NCBI GenBank assembly: GCA_902598125.1
Contig: CACKAJ010000003.1
Location: forward strand, 103,590 to 167,589
DNA from: an uncultured Pelagibacteraceae bacterium
GTDB lineage: Bacteria; Pseudomonadota; Alphaproteobacteria; Pelagibacterales; Pelagibacteraceae
Reading direction: 5' to 3'
Length of the DNA stretch: 64,000 bases
A model generated the notes under the pieces. The model had not been told where the DNA came from and did not search any database. It was given only the letters and a program-made list of their open reading frames with translations. Positions 25,787 through 39,864 of the stretch are shown in pieces. Within the stretch, counting starts at the first letter, position 1; every line of letters starts with the position of its first letter. A program made the translations under genes and the position numbers.

Positions 25787-26714
25787 AAAATATAAAAATG
25801 TTTTAGTTGTACTTGGTGGCACTTCTGGTGAACGAGCCGTGAGTTTGGAAAGTGGAAAAGCTTGTGCAATTGCCCTGAAAAAAAAAGGCTATAAAGTTTC
25901 AATTTTCGATCCAAAGAGAAAAAATTTTAATTTAATTAATAAACTAAAAACTGACGTAATATTTAATGCTTTACACGGTAGAGATGGAGAGGATGGTATT
26001 GCTCAAAGTTATTTTGAGTATCTAAAAATTCCTTACACTCACTCTGGAGTTATAAGTTCCTATATATCTATGAATAAAGTTTATTCAAAAAAAATTTTTA
26101 TCAAAAATAAAATAAAAACACCTAAATATTTTTCAATTAAGAAAAATCAATATAGTAAAAAATTTATTCAAAAAAAAATTAAGATTAAAAGGATGAATTT
26201 TCCGATTGTTTCTAAGCCGGTTAATGAGGGTTCTAGTTTAGGCGTAGAAGTTTGTAAGGATAAAAAAAAATTATATAGATCAGTTATCAATCTCACAAAA
26301 AAATATGAGGAACTAATATTAGAAGAATACATCGGAGGCCAAGAGATTCAAGTTGCAGTCATTAATGGTAAAGCGCTTGGTGCTATTGAATTAATTCCAA
26401 AACGATTATTTTACGATTACAAAGCTAAATACACTAAACAAGCCAAAACAAAACATGTAATGCCAGCTAACTTGTCAAAGTTAAAATATTTAGAGGTTTT
26501 GAAAATAGCTAAAAAGGCACACGAAACATTAAACTGTAGAGGTGTTACAAGATCTGATTTTAAATTTTATAAAGGTAATTTTTATTTATTGGAAACCAAT
26601 ACACAACCAGGTATGACAGGACTTTCTTTGGTACCAGAAATAGCAAATTATACAGGTTTAAACTTTGAAAATTTAGTTGAGAAAATTCTATTAGATGCAA
26701 GTATCAATAGATGA
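25773..26714 (+). CDS. ddl: D-alanine--D-alanine ligase
   Basis: ATP-grasp enzyme making D-Ala-D-Ala, the substrate of the MurF half upstream. VVLGGTSGERAVSLESG at the N-terminus, NALHGRDGEDGIAQSYFE, KPVNEGSSLGVE (about 150), LILEEYIGGQEIQVAV, SDFKFY and LLETNTQPGMTGLSLVPE near the C-terminus, all typical. 313 aa. The start is TTG 25773 or GTG 25776; both lie inside murB and give the same protein within one residue. Confidence 0.96.
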   Translation: MVKNKKYKNVLVVLGGTSGERAVSLESGKACAIALKKKGYKVSIFDPKRKNFNLINKLKTDVIFNALHGRDGEDGIAQSYFEYLKIPYTHSGVISSYISMNKVYSKKIFIKNKIKTPKYFSIKKNQYSKKFIQKKIKIKRMNFPIVSKPVNEGSSLGVEVCKDKKKLYRSVINLTKKYEELILEEYIGGQEIQVAVINGKALGAIELIPKRLFYDYKAKYTKQAKTKHVMPANLSKLKYLEVLKIAKKAHETLNCRGVTRSDFKFYKGNFYLLETNTQPGMTGLSLVPEIANYTGLNFENLVEKILLDASINR

Positions 26715-27367
26715 AAAAACGATTAGTTATTTCAATTTTTATATTACTTTTTTTAACCACAATAACCTCAAAACAAACAATTAAAGTTGCAAAGTTTGAT
26801 TTAAAAGAAATTTATATTGAAAATAATTCTTTATTAAATGCTGATGATATTAAAAAACAATTGATTTCAATTTATGGTAAAAATTTGATATTTTTAAAAA
26901 ATATTGAAATTGAAAAAAAACTTATGAAGAATAGTTTTATAGAAGGTTTTAATATAAAAAAAAAATATCCAAATACTTTAAAAATAAAAATCTTTGAAAA
27001 AAAACCAATCGCAATTCTTATTAAGAATAAAAAAAAATATTATCTCAGTGAGAAAATTGATTTAATAGAATTCAATAATTTCCAAAATTTTAAAAACTTA
27101 CCGTACGTAATAGGAAATGAAAATGAATTTAAAATTTTTTATTATAACTTGAAAAAAGTTGATTTTCCTCTAGGGCTCGTAAATAAATTTGTATTATATG
27201 ACTCAAAACGATGGGATATAGAAACTATTAACAAAAATACTATTAAACTTCCATCTGAAAATTATCTAGAAAGTTTAGAAAATTATTTAAAATTCAGAAA
27301 TCAAATTGAGTCTAAAAAATATAAATTATTCGACTATCGAATAAATAATCAGCTAATATTAAAATAA
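26711..27367 (+). CDS. ftsQ: FtsQ-like cell division protein
   Basis: Bitopic divisome protein bridging early and late division proteins. One N-terminal membrane helix (RLVISIFILLFLTTITS, about 4-20), then a POTRA-like domain (KEIYIENNSLLNADDIKKQL... FNIKKKYPNTLKIKIFEKKP) and the FtsQ beta domain. 218 aa, shorter than the 250-300 residues of most alphaproteobacterial FtsQ proteins, chiefly by a reduced cytoplasmic tail. Identification rests on the POTRA pattern and on the ddl-ftsQ-ftsA order. Confidence 0.85.
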   Translation: MKKRLVISIFILLFLTTITSKQTIKVAKFDLKEIYIENNSLLNADDIKKQLISIYGKNLIFLKNIEIEKKLMKNSFIEGFNIKKKYPNTLKIKIFEKKPIAILIKNKKKYYLSEKIDLIEFNNFQNFKNLPYVIGNENEFKIFYYNLKKVDFPLGLVNKFVLYDSKRWDIETINKNTIKLPSENYLESLENYLKFRNQIESKKYKLFDYRINNQLILK

Positions 27368-27384
27368 AAAAATAAAAGATAAAA

Positions 27385-28581
27385 ATGAAAAATTCTTTAC
27401 TCACTCTATTCATAGAAATTGATAATTACAATTTAACTTTTTTTGTGTGTGAGAGCGATTTTCAAAATTATTTTAAAATAACTTTTAAATCTGAAGTACA
27501 GATAAATAGACAAAAAGATATAAGAATTTCTGATTTTAATGAAGTTTATAATATTATAAAAAAAAATATTTTTATAATCGAAAAAAAAATAAATTTTACT
27601 TTTAAAGAGGTTGTTTTAATACTAGAAAATTTTAATCCCTCATTTATAAGCTTATCAGGTTTCAAAAAATTAAACGGGTCTCAAGTATTGAAAGAAAATA
27701 TTACTTATATTTTAAATTCATTAAAATCTTGTGTTGAAGAAATAGAAAAAAAGAAAAAAATTTTACATATTTTTAATTCAAAATTTAATTTAGATAATAA
27801 AAATATTGAAAATTTACCTATAGGATTGTTTGGCGATTTTTATAGTCACGAGTTATCTTTTGTATTAATTAATTCAAATAATTTTAAAAATTTAAATAAT
27901 ATTTTTGAAAAATGTAATTTAAGTATTAAAAAGACTTTGCTTAAAAGTTTTGTCAGTGGAGCTCATATAAGTGATAACAACATAAATGCTGATACTTTTT
28001 TTCAAATTCAAATTAATAATACAAATTCAAAAGTGTTTTATTTCGAAAACAATTCTTTAAAATTCGAGCAGGATTTTAATTTTGGATCAGAAATTATTAT
28101 TAAAGATATTTCTAAAATCACATCACTTAGTACAAAAAAAGTAAAAGAAATTTTAAATGAAATTGAATATAAAGAAGATTATACAGATGACGAAGTAATA
28201 GAAAAAAAATTTTTTGATAAAGATAATTATAGAAAGATAAAAAAAAAATTAATCTGCGATATTTCTTTAGCCAGAGTGGAAGAAATTTTTGATTTAATAA
28301 TATTAAAGAATAATAATCTCAAATTTTATAGCGAATTATCAAAAACAATTTTTTTGCAGCTTAATAAAAATATTGGATATGACTATTTAAAAAGTATTTT
28401 TGATACTGAATTGAATAAAAAAGGCAAATTTGAATTAAAGTTTTTAGACTTCATCAAGACAGATGGGATGATGGAAACAGCAAATAAGCTTGTTCATTTT
28501 GGTTGGAAAAAAGAAGCAATACCTGTTACCAGATCCAAAAAGACAGTAATTGCTAGGATTTTTGAAGCAATTTTTGGTTAA
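27385..28581 (+). CDS. ftsA: highly divergent FtsA-like protein
   Basis: Sits exactly where ftsA belongs (ftsQ-ftsA) and ends in an amphipathic, basic helix (SKKTVIARIFEAIFG) like the FtsA membrane anchor. Length 398 aa fits. However, the actin-fold ATP motifs are not recognisable: the phosphate-1 loop position reads IEIDNYNLTFFV instead of DIGTTKV, and the phosphate-2 position reads IQINNTNSKVFYF instead of DIGGGTT. The part LENFNPSFISLSG and LLKSFVSGAHIS fit the FtsA layout loosely. Probably the FtsZ membrane tether with little or no nucleotide binding; function inferred from position. Confidence 0.7.
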   Translation: MKNSLLTLFIEIDNYNLTFFVCESDFQNYFKITFKSEVQINRQKDIRISDFNEVYNIIKKNIFIIEKKINFTFKEVVLILENFNPSFISLSGFKKLNGSQVLKENITYILNSLKSCVEEIEKKKKILHIFNSKFNLDNKNIENLPIGLFGDFYSHELSFVLINSNNFKNLNNIFEKCNLSIKKTLLKSFVSGAHISDNNINADTFFQIQINNTNSKVFYFENNSLKFEQDFNFGSEIIIKDISKITSLSTKKVKEILNEIEYKEDYTDDEVIEKKFFDKDNYRKIKKKLICDISLARVEEIFDLIILKNNNLKFYSELSKTIFLQLNKNIGYDYLKSIFDTELNKKGKFELKFLDFIKTDGMMETANKLVHFGWKKEAIPVTRSKKTVIARIFEAIFG

Positions 28582-28647
28582 TATTTGTTTTTTTTAGAAA
28601 CATTAGTTGTTTTAATTATAAAACCACACTCAAGTATAACACTTTTG

Positions 28648-29574
28648 ATGAATAATATATTTCAAAAAACTTTATCAAAAAAAGTGAGTTTCAAAGGGAT
28701 AGGTTTACATTCTGGAGAAAACTCTACAATTAATCTGCATCCTGCAAAAGAAGATAAAGGAATTATATTTAAAAGAGTTGATCTTAAGCATAATAACATT
28801 ATCGAAGCTAACTTCCAAAATGTAACATCAGCTAGATTATGCACTACTTTGGAGAATAGTCATGGTGTTAAAGTTTCAACTGTCGAACATTTACTTGCTG
28901 CACTTTATATAGTTGGAATAGATAATGCCATTGTAGAAATAGACAATGAGGAGGTTCCAATAATGGATGGATCAGCAAAAGATTTTATCGAAATCTTGAA
29001 TGAAGTTAAAGTCGTTAATCTTTCAAAGAAAAGAAAATACTTAAAAGTTACAGAAAAGGTCGAATTATTTGATGGTGATAGAAAAATATCTATTGAGCCT
29101 AATGATTTAGCTTTTGAAGTTGATTTTCAATTAAACTATCAAAATAAAATTATCGGGAAACAAAGAAATAAAATTAATTTTTTTTCTGATGAATTAGAAG
29201 ATGTTTATTTATCAAGAACGTTTTGTTTGTTTCATGATATCGAAAAGATAAAAAAAAATGGATTAGCTAAAGGTGGATCTTTAGATAATGCTATAGTTGT
29301 TGATGATGAAAAAGTTTTAAATAAAAGCGGTCTTAGAAATGATAAAGAGTTTGTAAATCATAAAATTTTAGATTTAGCAGGTGATTTTTTACTTTCAGGT
29401 CATAGAGTATTGGGAAAAGTAAAATGTTACCAAGGTGGTCACAAATTAACAAATATGTTTTTAAGAAAATTATTAAACTCAAAATCAGCAACAACCTTAT
29501 ATGAACTTAACGAGCTTATAATTTCTGATAACAAAAAATCCAATCAAATTAATAAAATAGCGGTTAACGCATAA
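28648..29574 (+). CDS. lpxC: UDP-3-O-acyl-N-acetylglucosamine deacetylase
   Basis: Zinc deacetylase committing to lipid A synthesis. MNNIFQKTLSKKVSFKGIGL with the GIGLHSG motif, CTTLENSHGVKVSTVEHLLAAL (Zn His, about 75), EVPIMDGSAKDF, SRTFCLFHDIEKI, NEKVxxG-like region, VNHKILDLAGDFLLSGH (Zn His/Asp pair, about 232-248). 308 aa. The track adds 21 residues from a 5' TTG; the ATG at 28648 gives the standard N-terminus. The 66-nt gap behind ftsA could hold a promoter (TATAAC at about 28636). Confidence 0.96.
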   Translation: MNNIFQKTLSKKVSFKGIGLHSGENSTINLHPAKEDKGIIFKRVDLKHNNIIEANFQNVTSARLCTTLENSHGVKVSTVEHLLAALYIVGIDNAIVEIDNEEVPIMDGSAKDFIEILNEVKVVNLSKKRKYLKVTEKVELFDGDRKISIEPNDLAFEVDFQLNYQNKIIGKQRNKINFFSDELEDVYLSRTFCLFHDIEKIKKNGLAKGGSLDNAIVVDDEKVLNKSGLRNDKEFVNHKILDLAGDFLLSGHRVLGKVKCYQGGHKLTNMFLRKLLNSKSATTLYELNELIISDNKKSNQINKIAVNA

Positions 29575-29624
29575 AAATAATTTTTTACATATAAATTTTA
29601 AATTAATCTGATATTAATTTAAAT

Positions 29625-34185
<4,561 letters not shown>

Positions 34186-34198
<13 letters not shown>

Positions 34199-36231
34199 TT
34201 TAACATTTTATTTTTTTTATATCGATCCCATCCAGGACTTCTATATTCTTCATCAAATTCAATGGAATTATCCTGATTAAATTCAAAATCATCGTCTTCA
34301 GTTATATTTATCTCATTTTTTTCTACACTTTCTTCAGGTATTTCATTTATGAACCTAGATGGTAAAGCATCAATCCAATCTCCATGGTATGCTCTTTTCA
34401 TGGCAAATGATAAATAAGCTTCTTTCTTTGCTCTTGTTATTCCCACGTAAGCCAATCTCCTTTCTTCCTCTAAAGCAAAATCTCCTTTTTCCTCTAATGA
34501 CTTTTGATGAGGAAACAATCCTTCTTCCCATCCGGGTAGAAACACAACGTTAAATTCTAAACCTTTAGCAGCATGCATTGTCATCAGATTTATTTTTGCC
34601 CCCTCCCATTCTTGATCAATTGAGGTAGCTAAAGCTACATGTTCTAAAAAACTTTGCAAGTTGTCATAATCCTGCATTGCTCTTAGAAGTTCTTTTAAGT
34701 TTTCTAGTCTATTTTCATTCTCTAAATCTTTTTTATTTTTTAACATTGATGAATAACCTGACTCATCTAAAACTAATTTTAATAAATCAAAATGCTTCAT
34801 TTTTGATGACTCTTTTCGCCATTTTTGTATCATCTTTATTAATTGACTAAGTGCAGTATTGATTTTTGGTTTTAAATCTCCTTTTTCTATTAACTTAATT
34901 ATAGAGTCTTCCATACATAGATTATTACTTTTTCCAAAAGTATGAATTTGGTTTAAGGTGCTTTCACCAATCCCTCTCTTTGGTACGCCGATGACTCTTT
35001 CTAATGCTAAATCATCAAACTTTTGATTAATAATTCTAAGATAAGATACCGCATCCTTTATTTCTGCTCTTTCATAAAACTTAATTCCCCCTAAAACTCG
35101 ATATCCAATCCCAACTTGAAGAAATCTTTCCTCAAATTCACGAGTTTGATATATCGCTCTAACTAATATTGCGACATCATTAAAAGAATATTTTTTTTTT
35201 ATTTTTTGCTCTATAATATCGCTTACGCCTTGTGCCTCTTCCTTTCCAGTCCTATAGCAATTAAGTTTTACCAATTCTCCTTGATTTGCAGATGACCACA
35301 ACTTTTTACCAACTCTACTTGAATTATTTGAAATAAGCCCTGAAGCGATTTCTAAAATATTTTTTGTAGATCGGTAGTTTTGTTCAAGCTTAAATACCTT
35401 ACAACTTTTATAAATTTGATCAAAAGTAAGAAAATTTTTTATCTCTGCTCCCCTCCAACTATAGATTGATTGATCATCGTCACCGACACAACAAATATTT
35501 TCATTTTCGTTTACAAGTAAATTTAACCATTTGTTTTGTATAAAGTTAGTATCTTGAAATTCATCAACTAAAATATATTTGAAATTTTTTTGATAAATTT
35601 CTCTAACATCTTTATGTTCTTCAAAAAGTTTTACACAAAAAAGAATTAAATCTCCAAAGTCAAATGCATTTAGATCTTTCGTTTTATTTTGATAAATATT
35701 GTAAACTTTTAATATTGATTTCAGAATTATACTAGATTTTTCTAATTTTACATCCTTTGGAAGAAGACCTTTATTTTTCCACTGGTCGATGTGATACAAA
35801 ATTAATTGAGGGGAAAATTTTTTGGCATCTAAATCTTCGCCTTTAACAATATTTCTTATTAATTTTTTTTGATCATCTGTATCTAAAATTGTAAAATTAC
35901 TTTTGTATCCTAAAGCTTCAGCATGCCTTCTTAGAAATTTAACACTTATTGAGTGAAAGGTACCTAACCAAGGCACTGCATTAGTACTACCCTTGACATA
36001 CTGCATCACTCTATTTTGCATTTCTTTAGCAGCTTTATTTGTAAAGGTGACACAAAGTATTTGATTAGCCCAAGCTTTTTTCTGATTTATTATATGAATA
36101 AGTCTAGTTGTTAAAACTCTAGTTTTTCCTGAGCCTGCTCCAGCTACAATTAAATTAGGTCCCTCTGTGCTGAGAACTGCTTCTTTTTGTTCTTTGTTAA
36201 GGTTTTCAATTAATTTATCTATGTTATTCAT
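34186..36231 (-). CDS. uvrD: UvrD/PcrA-type DNA helicase
   Basis: SF1A 3'-5' helicase for excision and mismatch repair. Walker A AGAGSGKTRVLTTR (about 31), motif Ia CVTFTNKAAKEM, Walker B ILVDEFQDTN (about 219), motif III CVGDDDQSIYSWRGA, motif IV EQNYRST, motif V LMTMHAAKGLEFNVVF (about 560) and motif VI EERRLAYVGITRAK. 681 aa, somewhat shorter than E. coli UvrD (720), with an acidic C-terminal tail. Divergent from the AsmA-like gene over a 44-nt gap. Confidence 0.96.
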
Positions 36232-36275
36232 ATGAGAGAATTTTCTTTTATATACTAGTTATAAAAATAACAAAA

Positions 36276-37676
36276 ATGTTAAATAAATCTTTTAAAAATA
36301 TTAACAATAAATTTTCTAGATTTTTTAGATTTATTTTTTTTTTAAGATACTTATTTTTATTATTTTTTATAGCATTAGCCTCATTTATAACAATACCTTA
36401 CTTTTTTGATTATGAAAAAAGAGTAGAAATTTATAAAAATTATTTATCACAAAAATACAATTTCAAAATAAACAAATATGAAGAAATAAAATATAAGGCT
36501 TTTCCAATACCAAGATTAGTTTTTAAAGATGCTGTAATAAATATCAACTCATCTCCAGTTATTATGAATATTCAAAGTTTAAAAGTGTATCCCAAAATTT
36601 TTAATATTTATGATTTGAAAAATTTTAAATCAGAGAAAATTACCTTTTTGAATAATTATTCTATGATTAAATCCTCAAATTTAAAATTTTTAAACTCATT
36701 TTTATTTGATCAAAAAAATAAATTTTCTTTAAATAATTTTAATCTTAAAATAAATAATGAAAATAAAACCATCATCAATGTTAAAAATATCAGCTTTTCT
36801 AATTATGGATATAAAAAGAACTTAGTTAAAGGTGAGGTATTTGGAAAAAAATTTAAAAGTAGAATTATTAATAATTTTAAATCTATAAATTTTGAATTAT
36901 TGGATACAGGAATAAACGCAGAACTAAACATTGATAAACAAACAGATGAATTAATAATCGGTTCTTTTAAGTCGAAAATACTAAACACAAAATTGAGATT
37001 TGACTTTAATTATAATGAAAAAGAATTAAATATTTACAATTCCTTTCTCAGAAATAAGAATTTTTCTTTAAAAAATCAAACTTTAATTGTCCTTGATCCA
37101 TTTTTTGATATCCGTTCAGAGATTGACTTAGACGAGTTTAATTTTCAAATACTTCAAAAAATAAATTTTAGTGAATTGCATAAGTTTAAAGATTACGTAA
37201 AAAAAATTAATATTAAAAATGAAATATTTTTCAAATCTAAAGGTTTAAAACTTAATCCGGTCGATGATATTTATTTAAAAATTGACTTAGCTTATGGAAG
37301 ATTAAATTATGTAAAAAAATATTTATTGTCAGATGACACAGTTCAGTGTGAAGGTAGTATAAATCTTTTTGATGAGTTTCCATTATTATATTTTAATTGC
37401 AAAATAATTTCAGCAAATAAAAAGAATCTTTTTAAAAAATTTTCTATTAATACAAAAAACAAAGATCAAAGATTTGAACTAAACGTCGTAGGGAATTTAA
37501 GTTTATTAAATAAAAAAATTAATTTTAAAAATATTTCAATAAATGAAAATTATAAGGCATCAAAAGATGATTTAGAATACTTTAAATTATCTTTTGAGAA
37601 AATCATTTATGATAAGAGCTTTTTTGAAATTTTCGATTTAAAAAAGATAAAAGACTTTATTCAAGAAATTTCTTAA
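36276..37676 (+). CDS. AsmA-like membrane-anchored protein
   Basis: One N-terminal membrane helix (FLRYLFLLFFIALASFITIPYFF, about 23-45) and a long periplasmic, beta-strand-rich region. FPIPRLVFKDAVI and the MNIQSLKVYPKIFNIYDLKNF pattern match the N-terminal repeat of AsmA-family proteins, which bridge inner and outer membrane and are linked to lipid transport and outer-membrane assembly. 466 aa, short for the family, without the usual C-terminal AsmA_2 repeat that I can recognise. Family placement is tentative. Confidence 0.65.
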   Translation: MLNKSFKNINNKFSRFFRFIFFLRYLFLLFFIALASFITIPYFFDYEKRVEIYKNYLSQKYNFKINKYEEIKYKAFPIPRLVFKDAVININSSPVIMNIQSLKVYPKIFNIYDLKNFKSEKITFLNNYSMIKSSNLKFLNSFLFDQKNKFSLNNFNLKINNENKTIINVKNISFSNYGYKKNLVKGEVFGKKFKSRIINNFKSINFELLDTGINAELNIDKQTDELIIGSFKSKILNTKLRFDFNYNEKELNIYNSFLRNKNFSLKNQTLIVLDPFFDIRSEIDLDEFNFQILQKINFSELHKFKDYVKKINIKNEIFFKSKGLKLNPVDDIYLKIDLAYGRLNYVKKYLLSDDTVQCEGSINLFDEFPLLYFNCKIISANKKNLFKKFSINTKNKDQRFELNVVGNLSLLNKKINFKNISINENYKASKDDLEYFKLSFEKIIYDKSFFEIFDLKKIKDFIQEIS

Positions 37677-37677
37677 A

Positions 37678-39066
37678 TTATTTTGGTTTTGTCATTTTAA
37701 GAGGATTCATAATTTTATCATATTCCCCTTCTTTTATAAGCCCTAATTTTATTACTTCCTCTCTTAAAGTTGTTCCGTTCCTATAAGCTTTTTTTGCAAT
37801 ATAAGCTGCTTTATCGTAACCGATTTTTGGAGCTAAGGCAGTTACAAGCATTAACGAGTTATCTAATAAATTTTTTATTCTTTTCTTGTCTGCTTTAATT
37901 CCTTTGACACAATACATTGCAAAAGTTTTTGAGGAGTCACTCATTATCTCAATAGACTGTAAAATATTGTGTATGATTAACGGTTTGAAAACATTTAGTT
38001 CAAAGTGCCCATGAGAACCCGCCATAGTAATTCCATTATGATTTCCAATTACTTTTACGCAAACCATTGTAACTGCTTCTGATTGTGTTGGATTAACTTT
38101 ACCTGGCATTATTGATGAGCCTGGTTCATTTGAAGGAAGAATTAGTTCCCCATATCCCGCCCTAGGACCAGAGCCTAAAAATCTAATATCATTAGCAATT
38201 TTCATTAAACACACAGCTGTAGTATTTAAAGTTCCTGAAAAGTTAACAATTTCATCATGGGCTGCTAATGCAGCAAATTTATTTATAGTGGGTTTAAAAG
38301 GAACTTTTGTAATTTTACTTATTTCTTTGATTATTTTTTTGTCAAAACCTTTTCTAGTATTTAGTCCAGTTCCGACTGCAGTACCTCCTTGAGCTAAATA
38401 ATAAATTTCTTTTAGTGCGCTCTCTATTCTAAAGATGCATTTTTTTAATTGAACATGGTATCCTGAAAATTCTTGACCTAATGTAAGTGGGGTAGCATCT
38501 TGTAAATGAGTTCTGCCAACTTTAACAACATTTTTAAATTCTTTCGATTTTTTAAGTAATTCTTTTTCGAGCATTTTTAGCGATGGCAAAAGTTTTTCTC
38601 TTGTTTTAAGAGCTATTGCAATGTGCATAGCTGTAGGAAAAACATCATTAGTGGACTGGGATTTGTTTACGTGATCATTGGGGTGTACTGGTTTTTTTGA
38701 TCCTAATTTACCGCCCATCATTTGAATTGCTCGATTAGCTATAACTTCGTTTACATTCATATTAGTTTGTGTACCTGAACCAGTTTGCCATACTTTTAAA
38801 GGAAAATGAGATACGAGTTTTCCTTTTATAACTTCATCAGCTGCTTTTATGATGTACTTGCTAATTTTAGGATCTAAATCTTTATTTTTTGCATTAACTA
38901 TTGCTGCGGCTTTTTTTATTATAGCGATAGATTGAATTACTAGAGGTCTTACTAGAAAATCGCCTATATTAAAATATTTATTAGATCTTTCAGTGGATGC
39001 ACCCCAATACTTATCACCAGGAACTTTAATTTTTCCAATACTATCAAATTCTGTTCTGTATTTCAT
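37678..39066 (-). CDS. fumC: class II fumarate hydratase
   Basis: Interconverts fumarate and malate in the TCA cycle, iron-independent. [20 protein letters not shown] (about 96-115), [15 protein letters not shown], ALxxAxxGxxAVGTG ([11 protein letters not shown]), and the superfamily signature [13 protein letters not shown] (about 315) with the mobile-loop Ser. 462 aa from the ATG at 39066, start [16 protein letters not shown]. The track's 36-residue upstream extension (MTKFFHKFF...) is not part of the family and is dropped. Divergent from the MazG-like gene. Confidence 0.97.
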   Translation of the reverse strand: MKYRTEFDSIGKIKVPGDKYWGASTERSNKYFNIGDFLVRPLVIQSIAIIKKAAAIVNAKNKDLDPKISKYIIKAADEVIKGKLVSHFPLKVWQTGSGTQTNMNVNEVIANRAIQMMGGKLGSKKPVHPNDHVNKSQSTNDVFPTAMHIAIALKTREKLLPSLKMLEKELLKKSKEFKNVVKVGRTHLQDATPLTLGQEFSGYHVQLKKCIFRIESALKEIYYLAQGGTAVGTGLNTRKGFDKKIIKEISKITKVPFKPTINKFAALAAHDEIVNFSGTLNTTAVCLMKIANDIRFLGSGPRAGYGELILPSNEPGSSIMPGKVNPTQSEAVTMVCVKVIGNHNGITMAGSHGHFELNVFKPLIIHNILQSIEIMSDSSKTFAMYCVKGIKADKKRIKNLLDNSLMLVTALAPKIGYDKAAYIAKKAYRNGTTLREEVIKLGLIKEGEYDKIMNPLKMTKPK

Positions 39067-39126
39067 ATTTGATTCATTTATATAATACACTCTTATTAAA
39101 TAATTATAAAATATAAAGGATAAGAA

Positions 39127-39498
39127 ATGACTAATTTTGAAAATGTTAAAAAATTTATGGAAAAATTTGGTCAAGAAATCAAAGAAAAAGCAAGTTTTCC
39201 TGATGATAAAATCACTTCTCTTAGGTACGATTTAATAAAAGAAGAGCTCAGTGAGTTAAAAGAAGCAATGGATAAAAAAGATTTAAAAGAAGTCGCTGAT
39301 GCCCTAACAGATATTCTTTATGTGACTTATGGAGCGGGACATGCATTTGGAATAGATTTGGATAAGTGTTTTGAAGAAGTGCAAAATTCCAACATGAGTA
39401 AATTAGGGTCTGACGGAAAACCAATTTATAACGATAAAGGTAAAGTCATGAAAGGACCTAACTACTTTAAGCCTAATTTAGGTAAGTTTGTAGCATGA
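39127..39498 (+). CDS. MazG-like all-alpha nucleotide pyrophosphohydrolase
   Basis: Small all-alpha NTP pyrophosphatase fold. The acidic metal site is seen in [16 protein letters not shown] and [22 protein letters not shown] (EExxE ... ExxD). The C-terminal [20 protein letters not shown] followed by KGPNYFKP is typical of a MazG/HisE-like subgroup found in many proteobacteria and in phages. 123 aa. It probably hydrolyses a nucleoside triphosphate to the monophosphate; substrate unknown. Good AAGGA just before the ATG. Overlaps the next tiny ORF (ATGA). Confidence 0.85.
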   Translation: MTNFENVKKFMEKFGQEIKEKASFPDDKITSLRYDLIKEELSELKEAMDKKDLKEVADALTDILYVTYGAGHAFGIDLDKCFEEVQNSNMSKLGSDGKPIYNDKGKVMKGPNYFKPNLGKFVA

Positions 39499-39578
39499 TA
39501 AAAGATAATTATTATTGGATATTGCTCGGTGTTGCTGTTGGAATATTAATTTATTTAGGAGATAAATATATTTTTTAG
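39495..39578 (+). CDS. 27-codon single-helix membrane microprotein (candidate)
   Basis: Too short for the ORF track. It starts in an ATGA overlap with the MazG-like gene, implying translational coupling, and reads [20 protein letters not shown] then LGDKYIF. The charged N-terminus and one hydrophobic stretch of about 14 residues predict a small bitopic membrane protein. The stop codon touches the 3' end of the tmRNA coding piece on the other strand. Function unknown. It may be real because the coupling is precise and the composition is membrane-like, but conservation needs comparison with relatives. Confidence 0.45.
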   Translation: MIKDNYYWILLGVAVGILIYLGDKYIF

Positions 39579-39837
39579 GGGCGTTCTGTTGCCAGGTGCC
39601 CCGGACCCCGTTACTTAATTAACAATGTTAATTAAGCTGCAAGTGCGTAACTTTCGTTAGCATTTGTAAATTGGCCCGTTACGTCGGAACCATCTCGTAC
39701 GAAAGAATAGCCTTTAGACATCCGTCGATCCTAATTCACCCCCTTAAGATTAATTGGTGGAGGTGGTGGGTACTGCCCCCACGTCCGTAATGTTTATTAC
39801 GAAATTCGTTTATCGTCATAGTTGGAAAACCAACTCC
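39578..39837 (-). ncRNA. ssrA: transfer-messenger RNA, permuted two-piece form
   Basis: Rescues stalled ribosomes with SmpB and tags the stuck protein. On the minus strand the acceptor piece comes first (39837-39755), GGAGTTGG..., ending GGACGTGGGGGCAGTACCCA and CCACCTCCACCA, with the T-arm and encoded CCA. After 11 spacer bases comes the coding piece (39743-39578), starting GGGGGTGAATTAGGATCGACGG, the tmRNA 5' signature. GGGGGTG pairs over 7 bp with CACCTCC to rebuild the acceptor stem. The tag frame ends ANESYALAA-stop (39661-39632), followed by a pseudoknot-like GGGGC/GCCCC end. This order is the alphaproteobacterial processed two-piece tmRNA. Confidence 0.93.
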
Positions 39838-39839
39838 TT

Positions 39840-39845
39840 ATTATA
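39840..39845 (-). promoter_or_regulatory. -10 box of ssrA
   Basis: A perfect TATAAT on the minus strand lies just upstream of the acceptor piece of tmRNA. No convincing -35 is seen in the T-rich DNA upstream. Confidence 0.4.
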
Positions 39846-39864
39846 ACCTATAAAAAAAATTTAA

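Noticed and set aside
28585-28647. 21-residue N-terminal extension of lpxC
   Set aside because: Starts at TTG with hydrophobic residues not found in LpxC; the ATG at 28648 fits the family.
39067-39174. 36-residue N-terminal extension of fumC in the ORF track
   Set aside because: The residues are hydrophobic and lack family similarity, and the ATG at 39066 gives the standard N-terminus. The extension would also fill the promoter region shared with the MazG-like gene.
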